A stretch of 64,000 bases of DNA, from NCBI GenBank assembly GCA_963735085.1, contig CAVTJP010000005.1, positions 2,542,001-2,606,000 on the forward strand. Direction: 5' to 3'. The position numbers were made by a program, and so were the translations under genes. The stretch comes from DATJGR01 sp963735085 (GTDB taxonomy: Bacteria; Pseudomonadota; Gammaproteobacteria; Pseudomonadales; Azotimanducaceae). Under the pieces are notes generated by a model that was not told the DNA's origin, did no database searches, and saw only the letters and a list, made by a program, of their open reading frames with translations. Below, piece by piece: positions 19,410-28,183 of the stretch (position 1 is the stretch's first letter; the number at the start of each line of letters is the position of its first letter).

Positions 19410-19659
19410 GCTGCTGATAAAAACGTCCGCGGGCAAAGAACTCGCGACAGTAGGCACGAAAGCCGATCGGGCGCGCATCACTGTCCGGATTCAAGGCTTG
19501 GCGAACAACCCGCGACCCGTTGGGTGCGAAAAGCTGGCTGGATACGCCGACAGATATCGTGTGCGTCAGGGCAATTTCCGCGTCGTGTATCAGGTTGATG
19601 ATCAGCGCCGGGAAGTCACGATCTTCAAAATCGGAGACCGCAGAGACGTCTATCGATAG
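19396..19659 (+). CDS. RelE/ParE superfamily toxin
   Basis: 87 aa with GTG start at 19396 inside the antitoxin gene. The sequence follows the RelE fold: YRLLIKTSAGKEL at the start, GLANNPRPVGCEKLAGY, then YRVRQGNFRVVYQVDDQRREVTIFKIGDRRDVYR with the C-terminal Arg/Tyr residues used for mRNA cleavage in RelE. Family members cleave mRNA at the ribosome; ParE-like members inhibit gyrase instead, and I cannot separate the two firmly. It forms a type II toxin-antitoxin pair with the upstream gene. Confidence 0.88.
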   Translation: MAEYRLLIKTSAGKELATVGTKADRARITVRIQGLANNPRPVGCEKLAGYADRYRVRQGNFRVVYQVDDQRREVTIFKIGDRRDVYR

Positions 19660-19694
19660 GTTGCGTGACGCACCGTACCGAGACGCGCACTACA

Positions 19695-20840
19695 CTAGGC
19701 AGGCGCCAACGGCGCGCCGGCGCCGAACGCCAACGTGTGGAAACGCTGCCCCATACGCACGTAACCAACTCCGTTCGGGTGCAGATGATCCGGCAGATCG
19801 CCGACGTCATCTGCGCCGAACAGATCGAGTCCGTCCAGATAGTGCAGATTGCCGTCGCCACGCTTGCGGCGGCCCTCGACAACTTCGCAAATGATCGTAC
19901 GCATCTGCTGCAACGTCAGGCTGCCGTTGCGGATTTCGTCGTGGCCGGCCAATGTGACGAAGACGCCTTGCGCGTTCGGAATCGTCGGTCCCGGATGCGT
20001 CTCGGCGGACGGGCAGAAGATCGGCGAGGCGATCAGCAATGGGGTGTCCGGCTTGCCTTCGCGGATCGTGTCGATGAAGCCGTGCAGCGCCGGCGCGAAC
20101 GTGCGCTCTTTCAGTGAATCGAGATTCACGACGTTGATGCCCACTTTGAGACTCAACACGTCGGCCGGCTCGTCGCGCATCGTGCGCGCGACGAATTGAT
20201 CGAGGTGGCAGTTGCCGCCGAGGCCGAGATTCAACAATTCGACGTCGGCAAGACGCGCTGCGACGACCGGCCACGTTCCGCTCGGGCTCGATGCTTCCAT
20301 GCAATGGCTGATCGAGCTGCCGTGGTGCACCCAGCGGCGACGCTTGCGCGGCTGCGCCGGTTCGATGGTCGCTCCGTCGTCAATGCGCAGCGCACGCACC
20401 TCGAGAATCGCGTTAGCCGGTAGCCATAGTTCGCATTGCTTGAGCCCCGCCGGTAGATCGTCAAACACTACGGTACCGGCTTCGCCGCGCACGCGGGTCG
20501 CTTTGCCGCGATCGGCGAGATTGATCTGCAATCGATCGCCGCAGTCGGTTGCCACGCTGATAGGCTCCGCCCCATCGATGATGAGATCGAACACCGCCGG
20601 TAGCGGCGGCTTCGAGATTTCGATGCGCGTTGGCAGTACGTCGAGTTCGATGCGACGCGCGGTGGTCGCGAATTCGAGCCGCACGCCGGACGGCATCGTC
20701 ACCATGATCTCCATGAACAGCGGCACCTGGGGACGCGTCCAGTTTGGCAACCGCCGCGGCACGATGCCGGTTGGCCGACGATCGACGTCGAGCGCGCCGA
20801 CAAGCTGCACGGGACCATTTTCCAGCGCGACGTTCTGCAT
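19695..20840 (-). CDS. SGNH/GDSL-family hydrolase with N-terminal beta-sandwich domain
   Basis: 381 aa. Residues 1-165 look all-beta (jelly-roll-like), as in carbohydrate-esterase-family-2-like two-domain enzymes. The catalytic domain has block I as HHGSSISH (172-179, Ser176 the likely nucleophile), block II LGLGGNCHLDQF (Gly), block III as LKVGIN and block V DHLHPNGVGY (Asp/His). These esterases deacylate or deacetylate small or carbohydrate substrates. No signal peptide, so cytosolic. It is convergent with the toxin-antitoxin pair. Confidence 0.8.
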   Translation of the reverse strand: MQNVALENGPVQLVGALDVDRRPTGIVPRRLPNWTRPQVPLFMEIMVTMPSGVRLEFATTARRIELDVLPTRIEISKPPLPAVFDLIIDGAEPISVATDCGDRLQINLADRGKATRVRGEAGTVVFDDLPAGLKQCELWLPANAILEVRALRIDDGATIEPAQPRKRRRWVHHGSSISHCMEASSPSGTWPVVAARLADVELLNLGLGGNCHLDQFVARTMRDEPADVLSLKVGINVVNLDSLKERTFAPALHGFIDTIREGKPDTPLLIASPIFCPSAETHPGPTIPNAQGVFVTLAGHDEIRNGSLTLQQMRTIICEVVEGRRKRGDGNLHYLDGLDLFGADDVGDLPDHLHPNGVGYVRMGQRFHTLAFGAGAPLAPA

Positions 20841-20960
20841 AGATGATCCAAATCCCCTTTATCTGCAGCTTAGCCAAGCCCGGGGTCGCTGACTACACTG
20901 CGCCTTGTGTCTGATGGGGTCCGGCGAGACGATGCTGCGCGACAACCGGGAGAAGCGCTG

Positions 20961-21746
20961 GTGAACGATGCAAACGCAATCGCGCGCGAGATCAGCGACG
21001 GCAGGGGGTTCGCGGTACTGGGTGATCTCCTTTCGGCGACCGAAGCGGATGCGCTGCATCGGCAGTCGTTGCAGCTCGCGGAAGAGTATCGGGCCGACGG
21101 CACGCTGATCGTGGAAGGCGCGGGGCGGCGCGAACGCGTGCGTCGCGTGTTGGACCGACACGATGCGTTCCTGGCGCTGGTGCAGCATCCGCAATTGCTC
21201 GCGATTGCCGCCGCTGTGATTGGCCAGCCGCCGATCGTCAGCGCGCTCGGTGCGCACATTCTGCGACCCGGTGCCACGCCGATGGGCAAGCACGTCGACT
21301 ATCCGTACTGGGCGATGAACGAGCCGTACCCGACCAGCGCGGCGTTGACCCTTCAAGTGATCGTGATGACGCATGATTTCAATGAGCGCAATGGCGCGCC
21401 TCGCCTGGTAGCTGGCAGCCAACTGTTGCAGCGGCCGCCGGATGAGACGTTCGCGCAACGCGCCGAATTCGTGACCGGTCGTGCCGGGTCGGCGGTGGTA
21501 TCACACGGACTCACGTGGCACGACACCTCGGCTAACGAATCCGATGCGCCGCGTGTGTCGATTCTGATCAACTATGGTCCGGTCTGGGTTCAGCCGATGA
21601 CACCAATGCGCAACTTCTATCCGAGAGCGTTTCTGGACGGTCTCGAGCCCGCCCAGCGACGCTTGCTGGGCCTCGATCTGGCCGGCTCGCTGGCAGGCAT
21701 CATGAAAGCGCGTTACTCGAAGTCCGTCGATGGCGAGTCTGGCTGA
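20961..21746 (+). CDS. Phytanoyl-CoA dioxygenase (PhyH) family Fe(II)/2-oxoglutarate oxygenase
   Basis: 261 aa from GTG 20961, chosen because GGGAG lies just upstream; a GTG at 20907 would add 18 residues without a visible ribosome-binding site. The facial triad is visible: His111-x-Asp113 in GKHVDYPYW and a distal His (182 or 187) in SHGLTWHDT, with Arg198 for 2-oxoglutarate. The fold starts with the PhyH pattern DGRGFAVLGDLLSATEADAL. It hydroxylates an unidentified substrate, perhaps lipid-like or a secondary metabolite. Confidence 0.85.
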   Translation: MNDANAIAREISDGRGFAVLGDLLSATEADALHRQSLQLAEEYRADGTLIVEGAGRRERVRRVLDRHDAFLALVQHPQLLAIAAAVIGQPPIVSALGAHILRPGATPMGKHVDYPYWAMNEPYPTSAALTLQVIVMTHDFNERNGAPRLVAGSQLLQRPPDETFAQRAEFVTGRAGSAVVSHGLTWHDTSANESDAPRVSILINYGPVWVQPMTPMRNFYPRAFLDGLEPAQRRLLGLDLAGSLAGIMKARYSKSVDGESG

Positions 21747-21828
21747 TCGCGTCGGAAATTTTCTTCAATCGCGAACGCGCGGCGTGGGGCATCCTGTCGC
21801 CTCGTAATCGAATCCTTGGGGGTGACTG

Positions 21829-22158
21829 ATGCCGGTGGAGTTGGGCTATTTCACGTTGCCGGTTAAAGATCTCGAGTCTGCGAAGGCGTTCTACGGCGCG
21901 CTGTTCGGTTGGCAGTTCGAAGAAGGGGGCCACGTCGCCAACACGACGATTCCGCTGGGTCTCAGTCCGAACGGCCCGGCAGAAATGCCGAACGTCTATT
22001 TCCGTGTGAACGATATCGACGTCGCCGCGAACCGGGTCACGGAGCTGGGCGGTCGCGTGCGATCCCGCAATCAATATCCATCCGGCCCGAATGCAGTGTG
22101 CATCGATCCGGGCGGGACGGTGTTCAGCCTGTGGCAGCCGGCGCCCGGTTTCGAATAA
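21829..22158 (+). CDS. VOC (glyoxalase/bleomycin-resistance-like) family protein
   Basis: 109 aa, preceded by a GGGGGTGA ribosome-binding region. One VOC module: VELGYFTLPVKDLESAKAFYGALFGW, then the second beta-alpha-beta-beta-beta unit ending RNQYPSGPNAVCIDPGGTVFSLWQP. The module dimerises to form a metal or ligand site. Typical annotations are lyase, dioxygenase or resistance protein; function is not resolvable. It converges with the serine hydrolase at 22175. Confidence 0.8.
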   Translation: MPVELGYFTLPVKDLESAKAFYGALFGWQFEEGGHVANTTIPLGLSPNGPAEMPNVYFRVNDIDVAANRVTELGGRVRSRNQYPSGPNAVCIDPGGTVFSLWQPAPGFE

Positions 22159-22174
22159 CGACCGAGCCAGGTCG

Positions 22175-23353
22175 TCAGTCGATCGCCTGGTACGCCGCGA
22201 CGCGGATATCGTCCGTCATCGGCAGCATCGAGCCGAGGTACTGCGTCATCACCACGCCAGTCATTTCTTCTTTCGGGTCCACCCAGAAGTACGTTGTCGC
22301 GGCGCCGCCCCAGCCGAGTTCGCCGTCGCCAGTGAGGCCGAGCGCCTGACCGGTGTCGATCATCACGCGCACGCCCAGCCCCCAGCCATACCCGCCGAAC
22401 GCCTGCGGGCCGATCGTCAGCGGCAGTTGCGATGGCGGGATGCGGTTCGTGCGCATCATCTCGATCATCTTGCGGGACAGGATCGTCTTGCCATCTGGAC
22501 TCTTACCATTCAACAACATACGTGAGAATGCTGTGTAGTCATCGAGAGTCGAAAACAGGCCGTGCCCGCCGCGCCGGAAGCTGGCGGGCAAGTTCGACGG
22601 ATACATGTCTTCGACGTCCGACGGCGTCAGTTCCTGGGGACGCGGCTTCAGCGGCGCGAGTTCCGTTATGTCGGCGATGCCATACATCGGCATCAACCGA
22701 GCCTGCTTTGCCGGTGGCACGCAGTACGCGGTGTCATTCATGCCGAGCGGATCGAATATATGCTCCTTCATTAACTCATCGATGCTGCGGTCAGCCGTCT
22801 TCTCGATGACATGCGCGAGCGCGTCGGTCGCCACGCTGTAGCGGAACTGGCTGCCGGGCTGAAACGCGAGCGGTTGTTCTGCGAGACGGCCCATCATTTC
22901 GTCGAGCGAAATTCTGCCGTCGCTGCTGATCTCGGCCCGCTGGTAGTAATGCGCGACGTGGCAGCCGGGAATGAACTCGTACGTGAATCCCGCCCGATGC
23001 GTCAGCAGGTCTTCGACGGTGATCGGACGCTGTGCCGGCGCGATTTGTCCATTCGCCGACAGCACGGTCATCTGGGAGAAGCGCTTGTCGAACTGCGGCA
23101 GCATGTCGTACAGACGCAGCTTGCCTTGTTCGATCAGGATCAACGCCATCACTGACGTGATCGGCTTGGTCATCGAATACACACGGTACAGCGCATGCTC
23201 CGGAATCGGCTGCTTCGCCTGCGCATCGGCATAACCGCATTGGCCGCGTGCGAGTGCTTCGCCGCGCCGCTCGATCAGCCATTCGATGCCGGCGAACGTG
23301 TTGTTGTCGATGTAGCGCTGGGCGGCTTGCGCGATTCTGTCGATCCGATTCAT
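22175..23353 (-). CDS. Beta-lactamase-family serine hydrolase (class C/esterase EstB-like)
   Basis: 392 aa, no signal peptide. The SxxK motif is Ser60-MTK63 in YRVYSMTKPITS; the Tyr of the second motif lies in FRYSVATDAL (about 167), and the C-terminal HxG/KTG-like region is LGWGGAATTYFWVDP. This is the COG1680 group, which includes cytosolic esterases and some lactone-hydrolysing enzymes such as LovD-like acyltransferases rather than true beta-lactamases. It lies 36 bp upstream of the aldo/keto reductase stop-side boundary on the same strand, so 23353, 24370 and 25133 genes may form one transcription unit. Confidence 0.87.
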   Translation of the reverse strand: MNRIDRIAQAAQRYIDNNTFAGIEWLIERRGEALARGQCGYADAQAKQPIPEHALYRVYSMTKPITSVMALILIEQGKLRLYDMLPQFDKRFSQMTVLSANGQIAPAQRPITVEDLLTHRAGFTYEFIPGCHVAHYYQRAEISSDGRISLDEMMGRLAEQPLAFQPGSQFRYSVATDALAHVIEKTADRSIDELMKEHIFDPLGMNDTAYCVPPAKQARLMPMYGIADITELAPLKPRPQELTPSDVEDMYPSNLPASFRRGGHGLFSTLDDYTAFSRMLLNGKSPDGKTILSRKMIEMMRTNRIPPSQLPLTIGPQAFGGYGWGLGVRVMIDTGQALGLTGDGELGWGGAATTYFWVDPKEEMTGVVMTQYLGSMLPMTDDIRVAAYQAID

Positions 23354-23389
23354 ACGAATGTCCCGTGTTGGCTTCTGGAGGGTTACTAG

Positions 23390-24370
23390 CTATGCGTGGC
23401 CGGCGACCGCGTGCGGCTCGTATAGCGCTTCGAGCTGTTTGATGTCGTCTGCAGAGAGTTCCACATCGACCGCGGCGATCGCATCATCGAGCTGCGATAA
23501 CTTCGACGCGCCGATGATCGGCGCCACGACGCCGGGTTTGCCGAGCAGCCACGCGAGTGCCGTCTGCGCCGGTTTGACGCCGAGCCGCGCCGCTGTATCG
23601 GCATTGCGCTGCACGATGTCGACGTCTGACTCGCGCCGATACAGCATTTTGGTGAATTCGTCCGAGTTGGCGCGGGTCGTCGTCTTCAGTGTTTCGCGGT
23701 CGCGCGCGAGATAGCCGCGCGCCAGCGGGCTCCACGGAATCAGGCCAACACCCTGATCGGCGCACAACGGATTCATCTCACGCTCTTCTTCGCGATACAG
23801 CAGGTTGTAGTGATTCTGCATCGTGACGAAGCGCGCCGCGTGGCGTGCATCCTGGGTGAACAGATATTTCGCCATCTGCCACGCGAACATGCTCGATGCG
23901 CCGAGGTAACGGACCTTGCCGGCGCGCACCAGATCATTCAGTGCGTCGATGGTTTCTTCGATAGGCGTGTGGCCGTCGAAGCGGTGGATCTGATACAGAT
24001 CGATGAAATCGGTATCGAGGCGTTTGAGCGATGCATCGCACGACTCGATGACATTCTTGCGCGACAGACCGAAGCGATTGCGGGCGCGATTGTGCGTGCC
24101 GCCGTTGCATTTGGTCGCGATGACGATGTTATGGCGGTCGACACCGATCTCGCGGAGCGCGCGGCCCAACACTTCTTCAGAGGCGCCGTTGGAATACACA
24201 TCCGCGGTGTCGAAAAAATTGATGCCGGCGTCGAGCGCGCGTGTGACGAACGGTTTTGCTTCGGCGTAGTCGAGCACCCAGTCGCGCCATTGTTTCGATC
24301 CGTACGTCATCATGCCGAGGCAAATGCGCGATACGCTGACACCGGTGCCGCCCAAATTTGCGTATTTCAT
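23390..24370 (-). CDS. Aldo/keto reductase
   Basis: 326 aa from ATG 24370 with GGACGG upstream. TIM-barrel AKR motifs: LGGTGVSVSRICLGMMTYGS at the start, catalytic Asp and Tyr in NFFDTADVYSNGASEEVLG, Lys in VIATKCNG, and QIHRFDGHTPIEET. The C-terminus carries PIIGASKLSQLDDAI, the NADPH 2'-phosphate region. It resembles the YajO/Gcy-like AKR group that reduces varied aldehydes and ketones with NADPH. Flanked by hydrolases on the same strand, suggesting a small catabolic operon. Confidence 0.9.
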   Translation of the reverse strand: MKYANLGGTGVSVSRICLGMMTYGSKQWRDWVLDYAEAKPFVTRALDAGINFFDTADVYSNGASEEVLGRALREIGVDRHNIVIATKCNGGTHNRARNRFGLSRKNVIESCDASLKRLDTDFIDLYQIHRFDGHTPIEETIDALNDLVRAGKVRYLGASSMFAWQMAKYLFTQDARHAARFVTMQNHYNLLYREEEREMNPLCADQGVGLIPWSPLARGYLARDRETLKTTTRANSDEFTKMLYRRESDVDIVQRNADTAARLGVKPAQTALAWLLGKPGVVAPIIGASKLSQLDDAIAAVDVELSADDIKQLEALYEPHAVAGHA

Positions 24371-24407
24371 GGAACCGTCCTTTTTCTTCGATTCATATTT
24401 GCGCTGC

Positions 24408-25133
24408 TCATGCAGGCGTGTGCCGAGCCAGGAATGATCGCACACGCGCGACGGTTGCATCGATCACTTCGGGTTCTTTCCAGCGTTCGACGAGTTCCGC
24501 ATTTGGTGCGAGCTTGGCGATCTCGCGCGATGTTACCGACGGGTGATAGCGGTCATCGCCCAACAGCACCAGCATGGGCGTCGAACACTGACGTACAAAA
24601 TCGCGGCTGACGTTGAAGACGAACTCGCCACCGTACATGCGTTCGCGAAAAGCGTCCCATGCGGTTGCCTCGACATCCGGACGCTGTGGTCGCAACTCGT
24701 CTGCCCAACTGTCGAACATGTCGTAGAACGCCTGGCGGTTGTCACCGTCGTGGCCGATCGGTTGCTGCAGCACCGCCGCAGTTACCCGCATCGGTGCCGC
24801 TTGCATCAAACCCAGGCAGTACGGCCCGCCGATACAGCCCCCGAGTACGTGCGCGCGCTCGATGCCGAGTTGATCCATCAGCGCGATGTGATCGGTGGTA
24901 TAGCTGTGCCAGCCGTTGGACGAATGGATCGGTGCGGTGGAGTGCCCGGCATTGCGCTGATCCATCGCAATTACGCGGAACCTGTCGGCGAGCGTGTCGA
25001 TTGGGTTCCACGGCGAGTTTGCCCAGAAGCGAATCGCCGATCGCATACCGCCGGGGGCGAACAACAGCAGCGGGTATCCGTGGCCGTGCTCTTCGTAGTA
25101 AAGACGTGTGCCTTCGTGTTGGATCGTCGGCAT
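24408..25133 (-). CDS. Alpha/beta-hydrolase fold protein with Cys at the nucleophile position
   Basis: 241 aa. The fold is clear: oxyanion loop LLLFAPGGMRSAI, strand RVIAMDQRNAGHS, and the nucleophile elbow HVLGGCIGGPYCLG, where Cys100 replaces the usual Ser (GxCxG). The acid position is plausible in LVLLGDDRYHPS, but the usual C-terminal His strand is absent; the tail reads ERWKEPEVIDATVARVRSFL. It could be a Cys-nucleophile hydrolase, as in dienelactone hydrolase, or a non-hydrolytic member. It is the most upstream of the three minus-strand genes starting here. Confidence 0.75.
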   Translation of the reverse strand: MPTIQHEGTRLYYEEHGHGYPLLLFAPGGMRSAIRFWANSPWNPIDTLADRFRVIAMDQRNAGHSTAPIHSSNGWHSYTTDHIALMDQLGIERAHVLGGCIGGPYCLGLMQAAPMRVTAAVLQQPIGHDGDNRQAFYDMFDSWADELRPQRPDVEATAWDAFRERMYGGEFVFNVSRDFVRQCSTPMLVLLGDDRYHPSVTSREIAKLAPNAELVERWKEPEVIDATVARVRSFLARHTPA

Positions 25134-25239
25134 GACTTCGCCCTGTGCGGTACCGTCAGAGTTAGTATAGACAGCGATTGGCGATCATGTGCCGCGGGAA
25201 AATCAGCCGCATCACCACAATAGAGACGATTGGCTTTGC

Positions 25240-26235
25240 TCAGCGCTGAGCGCGAACCTCGGTGTCCACGTTCGAGGTATCCGACGGGTCGGTCAGCCAC
25301 ACATGGACCGATGTTTCAGGTGCCGGTGCCGTTGTGCCGGAAGGTACCTGCCCCGAAGAGCACGCCGGCATCGTGCCGAACAGGTCGAACATCTCCCCCA
25401 GTGAAATCGCGACGGGCGCACCCTGGAGCCGCTGACGCAGTGCCGGCAGGCGATAGAACGGTGTCGAGGCTGATTGATGATGTTCGTAATGACACCATGT
25501 GTTCGTTGGCAGGAATAGAAGGCGCTGCCACCAGTTGGCCCGCAATCTATGGGTACCACCGAGTGCCAGCCCGGAGTGTTCCGTCCACGTACGAACCCGG
25601 AACACCGCCCAGTGCAGCGTGTTCAGTGCAAGAAACCAAACGGCAAGGACCCAGGCGTTACCCGTGAGCACCAGGCAAGCCGATACCGAGACCCAAAATA
25701 TCCCGAGGTGAATCGCGTCGCGCACATCGATGGGCTTCAAGGTCCTCGCCGTCTGAAGAATGTCCACTAATCCGAGGCCGACGCAGTCCTTCGCGAACTG
25801 CACATAGATCCGTCGCCGCGACACGGGTAGATCCCAACGAGGCGCCATTCGTGCTTTGTATTCGAACTCGGGGTCAGCGCTGGTACCGACGTGTTGATGG
25901 TGCTCCAGATGGAACCGTCGATAGGACCGCAACGACGCAGTTAATGGATACGCGCACAAGATCGTCGCAAGTGTGTCGTTGAGCGTACGGTTGCGGGAGC
26001 ACAAATGATGCGCGCCATCGTGGGCGAGCAGCGCCAATGCGTGCTGTCGCGTTCCGATGATCACGAGCGCGAACGGCAGAAACAGTAGCGCGTTCGGCCA
26101 TCCCAATTCGCCCAGGATGGCGAAGGACAGGCCGATCGCAAACCAGTTCAGCAGCGTCGTAGCGAGCCAGCGGTGGGCTTGCACTTGTAGTAGGCCCGGT
26201 TCAAGGCGCTGCGCCGCAACGAGTGATTCGGCCAT
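25240..26235 (-). CDS. Membrane fatty acid desaturase/hydroxylase family protein
   Basis: 331 aa from ATG 26235, with GGAG upstream. Three histidine boxes of the membrane di-iron desaturase superfamily are present: HDGAHH (72-77), HLEHHQH (109-115) and HYEHHQ (249-254). Four hydrophobic segments surround them. The family includes fatty acid desaturases, sphingolipid hydroxylases and carotenoid oxygenases. It acts in the inner membrane; the electron donor is not encoded adjacent. It is divergent from the cyclase-like gene. Confidence 0.85.
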   Translation of the reverse strand: MAESLVAAQRLEPGLLQVQAHRWLATTLLNWFAIGLSFAILGELGWPNALLFLPFALVIIGTRQHALALLAHDGAHHLCSRNRTLNDTLATILCAYPLTASLRSYRRFHLEHHQHVGTSADPEFEYKARMAPRWDLPVSRRRIYVQFAKDCVGLGLVDILQTARTLKPIDVRDAIHLGIFWVSVSACLVLTGNAWVLAVWFLALNTLHWAVFRVRTWTEHSGLALGGTHRLRANWWQRLLFLPTNTWCHYEHHQSASTPFYRLPALRQRLQGAPVAISLGEMFDLFGTMPACSSGQVPSGTTAPAPETSVHVWLTDPSDTSNVDTEVRAQR

Positions 26236-26423
26236 GACAGTGTTCTTCTCCCCATGAACTGCGTTAGCGGCGCTTGGCAGCATAGGAGGAAGGACAAATC
26301 GGCGCAATTCTGATCCCCGATCAGCCATTTGTGATGCTCGGCACGCGCGCGGTACCGTAAAGTTCTAAATTGACAGCGTCGAAAGGGATTCGCGGCGAAA
26401 GGACTGGTGGTTGGCACACCGCT

Positions 26424-27794
26424 ATGCTTGAACGGGTGATGTTCTGGATGTTCCCGCAGCTGATGTTGGAGGGGACGCCGTTTTATCAAGGGTGGCAGGA
26501 CCGGGAGCGAACTCGGGACGTGCGCTTTTGGCGCGCCCTTTTCCCGATCGTTGCAGTAGTCTGCCTTGCCAAAGGTTACCTGCTTCCGCCGCCCGGTCAT
26601 CTGCCGAATGGCTGGCTTCAAAGCCACTGGACCCTCTCGGCCGTGTGCCTCTTGGCTGCTGGCCTTTATGCCCTTCGAAGCGTGTCCGGTTCGCGCTTCT
26701 ATCGATTGCCCGCGACCGCCGCGATGCTGGTACTGGTCACATTGTTTGCGCAGACGATGGTGGCCTACGGCGGAGACCAATACATGGTGATGTTCATTGT
26801 CATCATTCTTTCAGCGTGGTGTCTGCGAGCGTCCGTTTTCTTCAGCACGTGTTTTGCAGCGCTGGCGATATATCTTCAGTGGGAGTGTTCGCGCCAGGCG
26901 GGCGTTCCCCAAGCAGTCTCTGTCAGCTTCTCTGTCGGCGTCCTGGTTTTCGTCGCAACCGCGCGAGCGGACTACACGGGCGGTATTCGCTACTACGTTG
27001 CGAACGAACGCATGATCGAATCCCAACAACAGTCGATCGAAATGAGCATCGAGTTCTCGGATCGTATTCGAGCGTTTCTACCGAAGGAGATTTCGAACCG
27101 GGTTTCCAGGCGGCTGGTTGATGATCGCCTCACAGTTCAGCAGGCCATCGATACGGTTCTCAATCCTGTCGAACGCCAGATTGCGTGCCTGTTCACCGAC
27201 ATTCGCGGATTCACCAGGGGGACGAAAGAAAACAAGTCATTCGTTTCCGACGGCGTGATTCCCAACGTCGCGCGGTGTTCGCGAGTCATCGAAAGCCACT
27301 TCGGAATGCCCCGTAAGGTCGGCGATCTGCTATTTGCATATTTTGACGACGACTCTGCGGACGCCAACATCGTTCGATGCCTATCGGCTGCCTGCGAAAT
27401 CGTCGAAGCGAACGAACGATTCAATCGGACCAATGAACTCAATCTGCAAATTCATCGATACCTGCTCGTCGCCACCGGCATCGCGCGCGTTGGGAATCTC
27501 GGTGGACTCGATTCGTCGATCGACATTTCGGCCGAAGGCGGCCCAGTCGACTTGTTGGGCGAGATGGATCTCCTGACGAAATCGCCGCGATTCAGGGAGC
27601 ACGTGAACGAAACAGACATCGTGCTTTGCCCGCAGAGCGCGGCTCTGCTGCAACGTGTGAAATCGCAATGCGATCTACAGAGATTCACTCTAGACGAATT
27701 GGACGACACGAACCGCGACTTCCAAGGAATCGATTCCCTGTGGGTCTTCAAGATGAATGATCACAACAAACGCGCGCTCTCGGCCGGGGCATGA
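26424..27794 (+). CDS. Membrane protein with degenerate class III nucleotide cyclase domain
   Basis: 456 aa from ATG 26424; a TTG at 26370 is an alternative start. Four to six hydrophobic segments (about 35-185) precede a helix and the C-terminal cyclase homology domain. Metal-binding Asp259 (LFTDIRGFT) and Asp301 (KVGDLLFAYF) are kept. The strand normally reading VNxAxR reads VDLLGEM, so the transition-state Asn and Arg are replaced by Asp376 and Glu380. The domain may therefore be a receptor or pseudo-cyclase rather than an active adenylate/guanylate cyclase. Monocistronic, followed by a hairpin at 27844. Confidence 0.75.
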   Translation: MLERVMFWMFPQLMLEGTPFYQGWQDRERTRDVRFWRALFPIVAVVCLAKGYLLPPPGHLPNGWLQSHWTLSAVCLLAAGLYALRSVSGSRFYRLPATAAMLVLVTLFAQTMVAYGGDQYMVMFIVIILSAWCLRASVFFSTCFAALAIYLQWECSRQAGVPQAVSVSFSVGVLVFVATARADYTGGIRYYVANERMIESQQQSIEMSIEFSDRIRAFLPKEISNRVSRRLVDDRLTVQQAIDTVLNPVERQIACLFTDIRGFTRGTKENKSFVSDGVIPNVARCSRVIESHFGMPRKVGDLLFAYFDDDSADANIVRCLSAACEIVEANERFNRTNELNLQIHRYLLVATGIARVGNLGGLDSSIDISAEGGPVDLLGEMDLLTKSPRFREHVNETDIVLCPQSAALLQRVKSQCDLQRFTLDELDDTNRDFQGIDSLWVFKMNDHNKRALSAGA

Positions 27795-27837
27795 GTGGAG
27801 ATTGGCGGCGCCTTCCGGAGTTGCTTGCAGAACAAAC

Positions 27838-28160
27838 CAAAAAGAAACCCCGCCGAAGCGGGGTTTCATATTGGTTGGCAGCCTTGCCCGAACGTCTTCG
27901 GGCGGTGTCCAGCCGTGACTCATCGAGTCGTTTCTTTAACGACGCTTTGCTGCGTCGCCTGCGTCGGAGTGATCGACTCCGGCGCAAGGTTGGGCGCGTG
28001 TTCCCCGTGCCCGGGGATCGTTGCCCTTGAGCCGCCTCAGCCTTGGGCGACCCTGGCCTGGCAGGGCCTTGGCGGATTGCTTGGTCGTTTGGGACCCGTT
28101 GCCGGGTGGCTCGTGCCGCGCATCCGTGAAGCAAACGTTATCACGCAGTGCTCCGATGGG
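27838..28160 (-). ncRNA. Structured RNA candidate, possibly 6S-like
   Basis: This lies in a 598-bp stretch with no credible gene. On the minus strand, CATCGGAG (28158-28151) can pair with CTCCGACG (27969-27962), closing a long hairpin of about 197 nt, the size of 6S RNA. Inside are GAGCC/GGCTC pairing, a hairpin ACCCG-GCAA-CGGGT and the string GGCTCAAGGGCAAC, which recalls the 3' half of proteobacterial 6S RNA. Downstream come a perfect 7-bp hairpin (27886-27903) and the terminator at 27844. RNase P, tmRNA and SRP signatures are absent. The 6S identity is a guess from architecture; a transcript of some kind is more likely than not. Confidence 0.42.
27844..27867 (-). terminator. Intrinsic terminator, perfect 10-bp stem with UUCG-type loop (minus strand)
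   Basis: GAAACCCCGC (27844-27853), loop CGAA and GCGGGGTTTC (27858-27867) form a perfect stem. Read on the minus strand the loop is TTCG and the stem is followed by TTTCTTTTTGG, a strong intrinsic terminator. Read on the plus strand the T-tract is poor, though it could still help end the cyclase transcript, whose stop is 50 bp away. Confidence 0.8.
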
Positions 28161-28183
28161 AAGTGAAAAAACTGAAGGATCGC

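Noticed and set aside
27748..28134. Arg-rich minus-strand frame across the RNA candidate
   Set aside because: It spans the terminator hairpin and has a histone-like but low-complexity Arg/Ser composition without a ribosome-binding site; it is better explained by a GC-rich structured RNA.
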